Assembly: GCA_019694515.1 (NCBI GenBank)
Contig: JAIBBU010000020.1
Location: forward strand, 1 to 55,682
DNA from: Oligoflexia bacterium
Lineage (GTDB): Bacteria > Bdellovibrionota_C > UBA2361 > JBGSMV01
Reading direction: 5' to 3'
Length of the DNA: 55,682 bases
Under the pieces are notes generated by a model, which was given only the letters and a program-made list of their open reading frames with translations, had not been told where the DNA came from and searched no databases. A program made the position numbers and the translations under genes. Position 1 is the first letter of the stretch. Each line of letters begins with the position of its first letter. Positions 1 to 7,210 of this stretch are shown piece by piece.

Positions 1-89
1 CTCCCGTCCGTATGGTAATAAGCCGGATTATATCCGGGTCCTTGTTTCTTAATGGCCTCATCCATACAACTGTTCGGCCGCTATCTCAT
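1..89. other. Left-edge non-coding stretch with nested inverted repeats
   Basis: No gene is seen. A perfect 6-bp stem (CCGGAT at 23-28, ATCCGG at 32-37, 3-nt loop) lies inside a wider inverted pair (GTATGG at 10-15, CCATAC at 62-67). The stretch borders the direct repeats at 75-215, so it may belong to the end of a mobile element that continues outside the window. That is inference; no transposase is visible. Confidence 0.35.
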
Positions 90-215
90 TTAGTTGACTC
101 TCAGGTTGGTGGTACCAGGCGAAACGGCCGCTATCTCATTTAGTTGACTCTCAGGTTGGTGGTACCGTGTGTGGGGGACTGTCAGGTTGGTGGGTTGGTG
201 GTACCGTGTGTGGGG
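75..215. repeat. Short direct-repeat cluster, 50-bp period
   Basis: A 42-bp unit at 75-116 is repeated without change at 125-166 (period 50), starting CGGCCGCTATCTC and ending GGTTGGTGGTACC. A shorter, rearranged copy of the unit's right half follows at about 178-215, with a doubled GTTGGTGG and the tail GGTACCGTGTGTGGG. Closely spaced repeats like this often mark transposase-binding ends (for example of IS21-like elements) or a local duplication. They are not CRISPR repeats: there are too few and there are no spacers. The cluster forms the 3' end of the EpsI-like reading frame. Confidence 0.7.
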
Positions 216-713
216 TTGGGTAACGGTGAGGGCCCACCAGGGCCCGTGGCTGCGTCCCATGATGGCGTTCCAATACCAGCTTGAAACATCACTAAATTCC
301 TCTCCTGCCGGGTCGTAAATTCTTTCGCAAACTAGCAACGACTCTGATTCGCGACTTGCATTGAAACAACCCCAACGATGTCCATCTCGATCGACACGGG
401 GCGGAGTAGGGGTAACCTTATATCCCGCCCCGCGGAAGCAATCGCTGCTAGGATGAAGCTTGCGGGTAGCGCTCGTGAGGTGCCGGATCAAGACGCCTCC
501 GCTCTCGAAGGTAAAGCGTTTGATGATTCCAGGGAAGCTGAGCGCAAAGCGCTGATCGACCGCACTTAGCTCCGCCGGCGTTAAGGGTGCGCCCTGGAAG
601 TGTGTGGGCCATTCCAAATGCGAGGTCTCCTTAGATACTGCTTGAAATTGAGGGGTTCTCTGGACTAGCGGGACCAGCGCCGCAAACAGAGCAGCAATAA
701 GATTAATTCGCAT
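90..713 (-). CDS. EpsI-like exosortase companion, 3' end altered by repeats
   Basis: A 207-residue protein read from the ATG at 713, which overlaps the exosortase stop by 11 nt, so it is the third coupled gene of the exosortase operon. A hydrophobic N-terminal segment (RINLIAALFAALVPLV) should place the rest in the periplasm. Around residues 85-100 it has LHPSSDCFRGAGY, resembling the conserved Cys-containing motif of the EpsI-type proteins often encoded beside exosortases. A WYW...GPWW segment follows. After about residue 165 the reading frame enters the direct repeats and becomes low-complexity (repeated PHTRYHQP), so the native C-terminus was probably replaced or extended. The in-frame ATG at 857 lies inside the exosortase gene and was not chosen. 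Confidence 0.6.
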   Translation of the reverse strand: MRINLIAALFAALVPLVQRTPQFQAVSKETSHLEWPTHFQGAPLTPAELSAVDQRFALSFPGIIKRFTFESGGVLIRHLTSATRKLHPSSDCFRGAGYKVTPTPPRVDRDGHRWGCFNASRESESLLVCERIYDPAGEEFSDVSSWYWNAIMGRSHGPWWALTVTQPHTRYHQPTNLTVPHTRYHQPESQLNEIAAVSPGTTNLRVN

Positions 714-1479
714 GTGCAGCCTCCTGCAGGCGCCATACGATGGCGAAACTCGCCAGCGCAAAAAAGGCCAGTCCAATGCCAGTATGGGTCCAAGCAGGCA
801 ACGCCAGAAGGCCAGACTCTTTAAAGAACAAGGCAACCGCACGGCACAAATTTGCAAGTAGTACCGCCTGCAGTGCGAAACGGAGAACTCTCAAAACTTC
901 AATCCGTTTCAGTTCGGCCATAGCACACCCCAACATGGCCAAAAAGATTCCGCACCATAGCATATGCACTCCGCTGCAGGGGGCGTCGACCGCGATAACT
1001 TTTCCGCCGTAGGCTATCAAGGTGCCCTGAGCTATCACATCCAAACCACAAATCCGATGCAGCACCAGGCAGCTAATTTGGGTCAGCATGTAACGCAAAG
1101 GAAAACCCAGAAAAAATTCCATCGAGGAGATAATCGGCAGCGAAAGAAAGAGCAGCCCTGTCACTGCGAGGTCCCCTCTAATCTTCCCCCAAAAGAGTGG
1201 CACAAAGACGCTGATTCCCAATGCTGCACGGAGCAGCGGAGGCAGAAGCGGGTAGAGCACGCCGTAGCAAAAAAGCTGCAGCGCAGAAACAAATAACATC
1301 GATTGGCCTGAGCTGGAGGACCTCACGAATTTCTTGCGGATCAGTATTATCGCGGTGCACCCGAGGGCTAAGAGCCCCCAGGGTTCATCGGAGCCGTCGA
1401 CAAGCCGCTCCCCATACCAGCGCCAGACCGGCCAGAGAGCAAGAGTGTAGATGGCAGTGACTGTTGCAGATGTGTTCAT
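703..1479 (-). CDS. Exosortase (PEP-CTERM transpeptidase-like membrane protein)
   Basis: A polytopic membrane protein of 258 residues with the exosortase/archaeosortase catalytic triad: Cys in APCSGVHMLW (about residue 167), Arg in NLCRAVALFF (about 212) and His in HTGIGLAFF (about 232), each beside a predicted membrane segment. Exosortases cleave or transfer proteins bearing a PEP-CTERM tail at the inner membrane. I chose the ATG at 1479 because it forms an ATGA overlap with the stop of the upstream gene; a longer reading to 1548 would overlap that gene by 73 nt. The immediately upstream gene encodes a PEP-CTERM protein, so this is probably a dedicated enzyme-substrate pair. I do not assign a named exosortase subfamily. 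Confidence 0.88.
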   Translation of the reverse strand: MNTSATVTAIYTLALWPVWRWYGERLVDGSDEPWGLLALGCTAIILIRKKFVRSSSSGQSMLFVSALQLFCYGVLYPLLPPLLRAALGISVFVPLFWGKIRGDLAVTGLLFLSLPIISSMEFFLGFPLRYMLTQISCLVLHRICGLDVIAQGTLIAYGGKVIAVDAPCSGVHMLWCGIFLAMLGCAMAELKRIEVLRVLRFALQAVLLANLCRAVALFFKESGLLALPAWTHTGIGLAFFALASFAIVWRLQEAAHAN

Positions 1480-3470
1480 GACCAGAGTTGCTCCCGGCGC
1501 AGGTACACGACGGAGAGCGTTAGCATCAAGGTCATAATCAGAGCCCAAGTCTCAGGTTCGGGGGTGCTGGGAATTTCACCGCCAACAGCATTGTCCGAGA
1601 CTCCTTGGGGGAGCGGTAACGGCTGTTTCACCCCTATCATTGGAACGGCGGGATCACGTCGGATGATCTTGTCAACCGCAATGAACGAGGTGTATTGAGT
1701 GAGCAAATTATATTTTAGACCAATCTGTATGATGCGCTGTTTTAATTCCTCGGAGGTTGAAAGCGCATTGTAATCGGAAAGTTCCTGTACCTGATGGCGC
1801 GCCCAGAGATACTTAAGAGCGGTATTTGCCGGTAGCGGTCGATATTCTCCAACATCGATCACCTTTTCGAATCTGCCTTTGCCGGTCATGCCGCTCAACT
1901 TAATCGTGCCATCGACAGCACCCTGCCATTTACCGAAGATCGCCACGGGACGTTCTGCCATTACGTCCGGGATACTTTGGGGGATGACCTCGGTCGCTTT
2001 GAAATTTTCAAAGGCAATCGCTGCGCCGGTTAACAATGGAGAGCTGATATATTTTTGGAACTGAGCGTTGATCGGAGCTGCCTCTGATGGCTTGGTGACG
2101 ATAAAAGGCTCTCCTTGCCCTAAGTGTGCCATTCCCTCGATCAGGTAGCGATTGACGGAGCTGCCAATGCCGAAGGAAAAGAGATTGGCCCGATTGAGAT
2201 TCGCCTTGATCAGATCATAAGTGTCTGTCTCCGCGGAGATATAACCATCTGTTACGACAACGATGCTTCTGGAACGGCCAACCTCGGCGGGGAGGGCCAG
2301 GGCGCGCTCTAGTGCCGGCACCAGCTCGGTTGCGCCGCCGCCGGTCTGCTCAGCGAGCAGTTGTAAAGCAGTTTCAATGTTGGCACTGCTTGCCGGCAGT
2401 GAGCTGGGAGCCAGCACCGAGCTGCCTCCGGCAAATAGCACGATATTGAAGCTATCGGTCGGACGCAGGGAACGCAGGAGATTCTGCAGTAGCTGCTTCG
2501 TAATGTCCAAAGGGAATCCTATCATCGATCCGGAAACATCCACCACGAAGATATATTCTCGCGCCGGGAGCTGGTCAGGGTGGGGGCGAAATGGCGGCTC
2601 CAGCAGCGCTAGGAAGTAATTTTCGTCTTCTCCCTGATACAGTAGCAGACCGGTTTGAACCTCCTCTCCAGCCAGCCGGTAATGCAGGACATAATCTCGA
2701 TTGCCGTTGGAGGGGGTCGAATGGCCTAACGCAACATGCGCGCTTTGTGGTGAGTGATATTCAATTTCGATATCATGAGAGGTCGAAGCGATATCGTTAA
2801 TCGCCATGCCCCCTTCCAGATTGACCGCGATATTAAAAGCCGACTCGCCTTCCACGCCCGCATGCAAGTATGGGTTGGCTACCCACCGCTCGTCAGGAGG
2901 GCTGCTCTCCGCTCCCTGATTTGAATAGCGGGGCCCAACAACTCCAGGAAAAATGAATTCATAGATGCGCTCGGTGGCTTGCAACAATTCAGTATAATTC
3001 AGTTCAACCTTAACTTCGTCGCCGGGAAGAATATTGGCCACATTCATCTCGAACACATTCGGGCGGTGCTGCTCTAAGAGGCTCGCGGTTTTCCCAGCTT
3101 GCTTGGCGGCATCATACTCCTTGCGCGCCTGACCCTTTTCGCGAATCTCCGCGAAGATGGTGCGTTCGCCGATGTGCATCGTCATGCCATACACCGCCGC
3201 ACCCGTTGACCCTGGAAATATATAGCGGGCCTCAAGCGGCACCTGCCCCGTATTACGGTAAACCTGAGTAACTTTCACGTCGGCGATGACTCCTGCGATA
3301 TTGGCCTGGACATCCGTTGATTTGAGGGGCAGCTGATCAACTCCCTGTTGCTCTCCCTTTACCAAAAAATATGGAGCGAGCGGCTTCTCATCGGCGGCGC
3401 CTGCAGTGGGGTGCATGAACGCTCCGAATATTGCGGTGGCTAGGACGAGCAGACAATTTTTTGATTTCAT
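1476..3470 (-). CDS. VIT and VWA domain protein with PEP-CTERM sorting tail
   Basis: A 664-residue exported protein from the ATG at 3470, which has a GGAG-type ribosome site; an in-frame ATG at 3542 gives a non-signal-like extension. Order: signal peptide (KNCLLVLATAIFG...), VIT domain (about 35-165, as in inter-alpha-trypsin inhibitor heavy chains), VWA domain with a metal-site motif DVSGSM at about 310, a further C-terminal region, then the tail PEPETWAL + hydrophobic segment + RRE in the last 28 residues. The tail is a textbook PEP-CTERM signal, so the protein is probably processed by the next gene's product. VIT-VWA proteins are also substrates of other dedicated sortase and exosortase systems, which supports this pairing. 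The ligand is unknown. Confidence 0.9.
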   Translation of the reverse strand: MKSKNCLLVLATAIFGAFMHPTAGAADEKPLAPYFLVKGEQQGVDQLPLKSTDVQANIAGVIADVKVTQVYRNTGQVPLEARYIFPGSTGAAVYGMTMHIGERTIFAEIREKGQARKEYDAAKQAGKTASLLEQHRPNVFEMNVANILPGDEVKVELNYTELLQATERIYEFIFPGVVGPRYSNQGAESSPPDERWVANPYLHAGVEGESAFNIAVNLEGGMAINDIASTSHDIEIEYHSPQSAHVALGHSTPSNGNRDYVLHYRLAGEEVQTGLLLYQGEDENYFLALLEPPFRPHPDQLPAREYIFVVDVSGSMIGFPLDITKQLLQNLLRSLRPTDSFNIVLFAGGSSVLAPSSLPASSANIETALQLLAEQTGGGATELVPALERALALPAEVGRSRSIVVVTDGYISAETDTYDLIKANLNRANLFSFGIGSSVNRYLIEGMAHLGQGEPFIVTKPSEAAPINAQFQKYISSPLLTGAAIAFENFKATEVIPQSIPDVMAERPVAIFGKWQGAVDGTIKLSGMTGKGRFEKVIDVGEYRPLPANTALKYLWARHQVQELSDYNALSTSEELKQRIIQIGLKYNLLTQYTSFIAVDKIIRRDPAVPMIGVKQPLPLPQGVSDNAVGGEIPSTPEPETWALIMTLMLTLSVVYLRREQLWS

Positions 3471-3532
3471 TTCTTCTCCGTAAATAGTGCGAGGAGTTAC
3501 CTTGCTGTGCTGTAGGAGTATCGCGCGGTGCT

Positions 3533-3570
3533 GTGAAGCCAATTTGAAGTGAAGGAGAATTCGAGGTGAA
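3533..3570 (-). promoter_or_regulatory. Candidate CreB-type operator (TTCAC tags)
   Basis: Read on the minus strand, upstream of the VIT/VWA gene, TTCAC occurs at 3570-3566, 3553-3549 and 3537-3533. The first is followed after 6 nt by TTCTC (3559-3555), one mismatch from the TTCAC-N6-TTCAC tag known for E. coli CreB. The second is followed after 6 nt by TTGGC. The tags sit about 60-100 bp before the start codon, between the creBC-like operon and the exosortase operon. Function is inferred; short tags like these can arise by chance. Confidence 0.35.
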
Positions 3571-3607
3571 TTCGCGCCGACTGTTTAAGTGCTTGAAAAC
3601 GCTAGCT

Positions 3608-5035
3608 TTATGCGCAATGCAAAAGGAGCTTCGCGCAAGTTCCGCCGGTTTTCATGGAGGCGACTCGCACCTCACCGTGGTGCAGCTCCGCAATCTCACG
3701 CACGAAGCTTAGGCCTAAACCGGTGCTCTTGCGGCCTGTGCCGGGGCGCCGCAGCGAGTAAAATCGATCGTATATTTTGTCCGCCGCAAACTCCGGAATA
3801 CCGGGGCCTTGATCGAGTATTTCAATTTCGACGCGGCTGCCTCGCCGCATGCCGCAAAGCTTGATCGTTCCTCCTGCCGGTGAAAAATCGATCGCATTTT
3901 GAACCAAATTAGTCAGCGCTTGACGCACCAGGAACGGATCTCCCCGCACGGCGAGTTCCGGTTCGCAACTGCTTTGCAGTATCACTCCCGAGGCAACTAG
4001 TGCCGGTGCAAATGACTCTGCGAGTTCAGAAAATAACGTGGATAAATCTACACGCTTGGGCTCGCTCAATCCGCTGCGTTTTTCAAGCGCCGAAAGCTCT
4101 AGTAATTTGTCCACAATCACCTGAATGCGGTTACTTTCGACCAGAATGTTCTTTAGAAACTTGGCCCTTTGCTCGGCCGGCATTTCCTCGCGCATGAGCT
4201 CGGCCGCTCCGCGCACCGCTGAGAGGGGGCTCTTAATTTCATGTGTCAAGGCTTGAACATACTTCTCGACATACCCGCGTCCCTCTAGGGCGTCGCGCAT
4301 CTCATCGAAGGTGCGGCCGATAATGCCAATCGCGCCACGGCCTAAACGTGGCAACGAAACATTAGGGCTCTCGCGTAAGAGTCTGAAATAGTCCAGCAGC
4401 AAGCCGATCGGGCGGGTAATCAAAAAAGCGATCAGAAGCGCCGCGAGCGTAATCAGCAGCAATGCCAGGAGGCTGCCATCGATGATGCGTTTCTTGGCCA
4501 GGGTAATAAATTGGTATAGCCCCGAGGTCGGTTCCCCAACGGACACCACCCCTATGATCTTGCCATCTGCGTAAATCGGAGCCCCCACATACAGCACGCT
4601 AGTGCGCGGATCGGCCGGGTCGTCGCGGGTGGTACGTGCACCATATTGGCCTTGTAAAGTCAGCATCACGTCATGCCACTCGGAATAGTCTTCTCCGGTA
4701 TGCAGGCCAGTGCTGTCGAACAACACCTTCCCAGCAGCATCCGTCACATAAGCTCGCATATCGACGCGATTCTTTATCACCTCGTAAATGCGCGCCTGCA
4801 TCGGACGATCATAGGCGTGGGCAAAGGCTAAATTTAAGTCGGCGGTGTCAATCTGGCCGCCCTTTGTCTGGGTTTCGGCGATCGCCGCCAGGATATTGGC
4901 AACGTCGACTAGCGACTCTTCGACCGAAGATCGATAACGCGGCTCAAGGTCGGAGACGATCCAGTAGAGTAGGTACCAGATTCCGGCGGCGATCGTGAGC
5001 CCCAGCGCAATAATGATACGGCGACGGGCACTCAC
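3608..5035 (-). CDS. creC: CreC-like sensor histidine kinase
   Basis: A membrane sensor kinase of 475 residues. An N-terminal TM segment (about 9-29) precedes a periplasmic sensor region of about 150 residues with CreC-like features (YVTDAAGKVLFDS), a second TM helix (about 185-210) and a HAMP-like linker. The kinase core follows: H-box LTHEIKSPLSAVRG, N-box LVQNAIDFSPAGG, G-boxes DQGPGIPE and GLGLSFVREIA. The GTG at 5035 makes a GTGA overlap with the creB stop and is preceded by AAGGAAG; a TTG at 5038 is the alternative. Known CreBC systems respond to metabolism and peptidoglycan stress. Here creD is absent and an exosortase cassette lies downstream instead. Confidence 0.88.
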   Translation of the reverse strand: MSARRRIIIALGLTIAAGIWYLLYWIVSDLEPRYRSSVEESLVDVANILAAIAETQTKGGQIDTADLNLAFAHAYDRPMQARIYEVIKNRVDMRAYVTDAAGKVLFDSTGLHTGEDYSEWHDVMLTLQGQYGARTTRDDPADPRTSVLYVGAPIYADGKIIGVVSVGEPTSGLYQFITLAKKRIIDGSLLALLLITLAALLIAFLITRPIGLLLDYFRLLRESPNVSLPRLGRGAIGIIGRTFDEMRDALEGRGYVEKYVQALTHEIKSPLSAVRGAAELMREEMPAEQRAKFLKNILVESNRIQVIVDKLLELSALEKRSGLSEPKRVDLSTLFSELAESFAPALVASGVILQSSCEPELAVRGDPFLVRQALTNLVQNAIDFSPAGGTIKLCGMRRGSRVEIEILDQGPGIPEFAADKIYDRFYSLRRPGTGRKSTGLGLSFVREIAELHHGEVRVASMKTGGTCAKLLLHCA

Positions 5036-5736
5036 CAATCTTCCTTTAACGAATAACCGGTGCCGCGATGGGTGATGATGGGGTCGTGCTGTGAGGTAAT
5101 GGCACGCAATTTAGAACGCAGCTGTTTAATATGTGCATCGACCGTGCGCTCTAGACTGGAGTCGGGTTCATCCCATACCAAAGCCATAAGCTGCTCGCGG
5201 GTGTAAACTCTGCCCGGATGTTCGGACAGGAGCTTGAGGAGCTTGTATTCGTAACGCGAGAGCTCGAGCTCTTTCCCAAAGTATGTAATCAGCATGCGGG
5301 CGGCATCGACGGTGAAAGGTCCAGTTGGCGTGCTCTTGGGTGCCGATGTTATTTCAACCGCTGCCTGGGTGCGGCGCAGGACATTTTTAACCCGGGCGCT
5401 AAGTTCGCGCGGGCTAAAGGGCTTGAGCACGTAATCATCCGCGCCTAATTCGAGTCCCAGCACGCGGTCGATTTCGTCTGCCCGTGCGGTTAAGAAGATT
5501 ACCGGCAGATCACGGATGACGCGGAGCTTCTTAAACAGCTCGAACCCACTGATGTCCGGGAGCCCTACATCCAGAATCGCTAGAGCAATCGGCCTTTCTT
5601 CAAAACGCGCTTGGGCTTCGCCGCCAGTCGCACACCATAGAGGCTCGAATCCTTCCGTAGAAAGCGCGTAGGAGATCATATCGGCAATGGCCGGTTCATC
5701 TTCGACGATCAGAATAAGCTGCCGGACGCTAGGCAT
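5032..5736 (-). CDS. creB: CreB-like response regulator (OmpR/PhoB type)
   Basis: A response regulator of 234 residues. The receiver domain has the acidic pair in VEDEP, the phosphoacceptor Asp in LDVGLPD, the Thr in FLTARA and the Lys in LKPFSP. The C-terminal winged helix ends with SLERTVDAHIKQLRSKL and HRGTGYSL. It resembles CreB more than a generic PhoB in the receiver (ALSTEGFE, CATGGEAQARF). Translation is coupled to the kinase (4-nt overlap). It starts 42 nt after the tandem-MarR gene, so the three genes probably form one leftward operon. Likely targets are the TTCAC tags at 3533-3570. Confidence 0.88.
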   Translation of the reverse strand: MPSVRQLILIVEDEPAIADMISYALSTEGFEPLWCATGGEAQARFEERPIALAILDVGLPDISGFELFKKLRVIRDLPVIFLTARADEIDRVLGLELGADDYVLKPFSPRELSARVKNVLRRTQAAVEITSAPKSTPTGPFTVDAARMLITYFGKELELSRYEYKLLKLLSEHPGRVYTREQLMALVWDEPDSSLERTVDAHIKQLRSKLRAITSQHDPIITHRGTGYSLKEDW

Positions 5737-5778
5737 GTCTCAAAGCTTACTTCAGCCCGGCGGGCTGGAAAAGGCAGC

Positions 5779-7113
5779 TCAGAGCACAGCGCGTACTAGC
5801 CTTTCGACGTCTGCTTTTCCTAGATGCACCATGCCATATTCAGCGGCGTGCCTCGCATCCGGTTCGATCCAGGAGAAGAAGAGCGGCGCAGGTATGGCTA
5901 AGCTTTCGAACGAATTGAATTGGTTGAGGAGGGTTAGCGCATACACTAGCAGCCGGGTTGGAGCTGAACTAGACCGCAGATCGCCCGCGACCATTAAATT
6001 AACCACCGTTGGTTTTGCCGGATCCTCGTTGCTTATTTCAATTACCCCACTAAGAGCGTCGCGCCGCGCCAAACCTAGACACAAATGCTTGCGGGCCAGC
6101 AGATACTCAGAGGCATAGAGGTGCAGTTTATTGCGAACTAAACCATCCAACAGGAAGGCGCGGGCTTCGCGCAGTTCGCGCGAATCCGAAATGACCTTAA
6201 ATGCCCAGGCTAGATTAGTCGGAGTAAAGATAGTCTCGTTGGGGGCGAATATGAACTTCTCCAGAATTTGCAGCAGATCGGCAAGCTCCTCGGATGAAAA
6301 GCCCCTAACCGCGCGGCGCAACCTCGCGGCTTGTTGTTCAAGATTTATTTGAGCACGGCGCTTGCCTGTCTCTGTTAGTGTAATTCGAAACCTACGCCGG
6401 TCGCCCGGATAGGGCAGCTTACGAAGCAATCCTACCGCCTCCAAGGCGCTCACAAGCCGGGACAGATCGGAGTAAGAATAGGGAAGTTTAGTGGCCAATT
6501 CTTGAAAAGGCATCTCGCCCTGACGGACTAGCAGATTATGAAGTATTTGGCAGTGATCAGAAGGGAGTCCAGTAGCCAAGTAATTTTCACCGATAAAGCC
6601 GAGGCTGCGCGTTAGCCGTCGAATCTGAATCAGCAGTGGATCGTCCTGCTCCCGCGCATGCATCTGGGGGGACTCTAGCTCCTCAGCGATGCTCCTGAGA
6701 TAAATAAGCAGTCGATCGCGTTCTTCTTGCTGTAGCGGACCAAGGCATTCCGCGATCTCCAAATTACGCAGATCTAAATCCCTTTCTAGCAGCTGTATGC
6801 CGGCAGTGGTGACCCCTAACAATTTGAGGCGACGGTCCTCTTGGCTGCTGTCCACCGATAGGAGCCCGCGCCCCCGCAGTGCCGAGACCAATCGGGAGAT
6901 GGCCCCCTTCTGCACCATGAGCAGGGAGGCGAGATCTCGAGAAATGCCACCCTTGCCATGATAGAGCTCCACCAGCAGATGGCTTTCATTCGTAGTTAAC
7001 GGGGGCTTTAGCTTAAAGAGGATAAAACTCAGCCGGCGGTTAAAACGCAGGAATAGGTCCGAGAGCCGGTGCCAAGTGTTGTCGAATGTGCTTTCCTGCG
7101 CCGTCCCAAGCAT
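5779..7113 (-). CDS. Tandem MarR-type regulator with C-terminal extension
   Basis: A cytoplasmic protein of 444 residues. Two MarR-like winged-helix units are visible in series: about 30-140 (LLVELYHGKGGISRDLASLL, then a wing with SQEDRRLKLLGVT) and about 165-290 (ILHNLLVRQGEMPFQELATK, wing PGDRRRFRITLTETG). The last 150 residues (about 300-444) form a separate domain. Its position recalls MarR-acetyltransferase (GNAT) fusions, but I see no clear acetyl-CoA-binding R/Q-x-x-G-x-G/A loop, so the domain is unassigned. A single-chain tandem MarR could bind DNA like a MarR dimer. It heads the creBC-like operon, so it may control that operon or integrate a second signal. Confidence 0.7.
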   Translation of the reverse strand: MLGTAQESTFDNTWHRLSDLFLRFNRRLSFILFKLKPPLTTNESHLLVELYHGKGGISRDLASLLMVQKGAISRLVSALRGRGLLSVDSSQEDRRLKLLGVTTAGIQLLERDLDLRNLEIAECLGPLQQEERDRLLIYLRSIAEELESPQMHAREQDDPLLIQIRRLTRSLGFIGENYLATGLPSDHCQILHNLLVRQGEMPFQELATKLPYSYSDLSRLVSALEAVGLLRKLPYPGDRRRFRITLTETGKRRAQINLEQQAARLRRAVRGFSSEELADLLQILEKFIFAPNETIFTPTNLAWAFKVISDSRELREARAFLLDGLVRNKLHLYASEYLLARKHLCLGLARRDALSGVIEISNEDPAKPTVVNLMVAGDLRSSSAPTRLLVYALTLLNQFNSFESLAIPAPLFFSWIEPDARHAAEYGMVHLGKADVERLVRAVL

Positions 7114-7130
7114 CTATTTTGCCGAATTTC

Positions 7131-7146
7131 GGGCGGTAATCCGCCC
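7131..7146. promoter_or_regulatory. Short perfect inverted repeat upstream of the tandem-MarR gene
   Basis: GGGCGG-TAAT-CCGCCC lies 18-33 bp before the MarR-fusion start codon and 65-80 bp after the stop of the upstream glycosyltransferase gene. It has no T-run on the minus strand, so it is a weak terminator candidate. It could be an operator or leader hairpin. Confidence 0.25.
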
Positions 7147-7210
7147 AGCCTTCTTATGACGTGGCCGTGCGAAAGTGTAAGAACTTCTGAGTTGTCAGGC
7201 TGAAATATCG

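Noticed and set aside
75..215. CRISPR-like array
   Set aside because: Only two full units, an 8-bp gap between them, and no cas genes.
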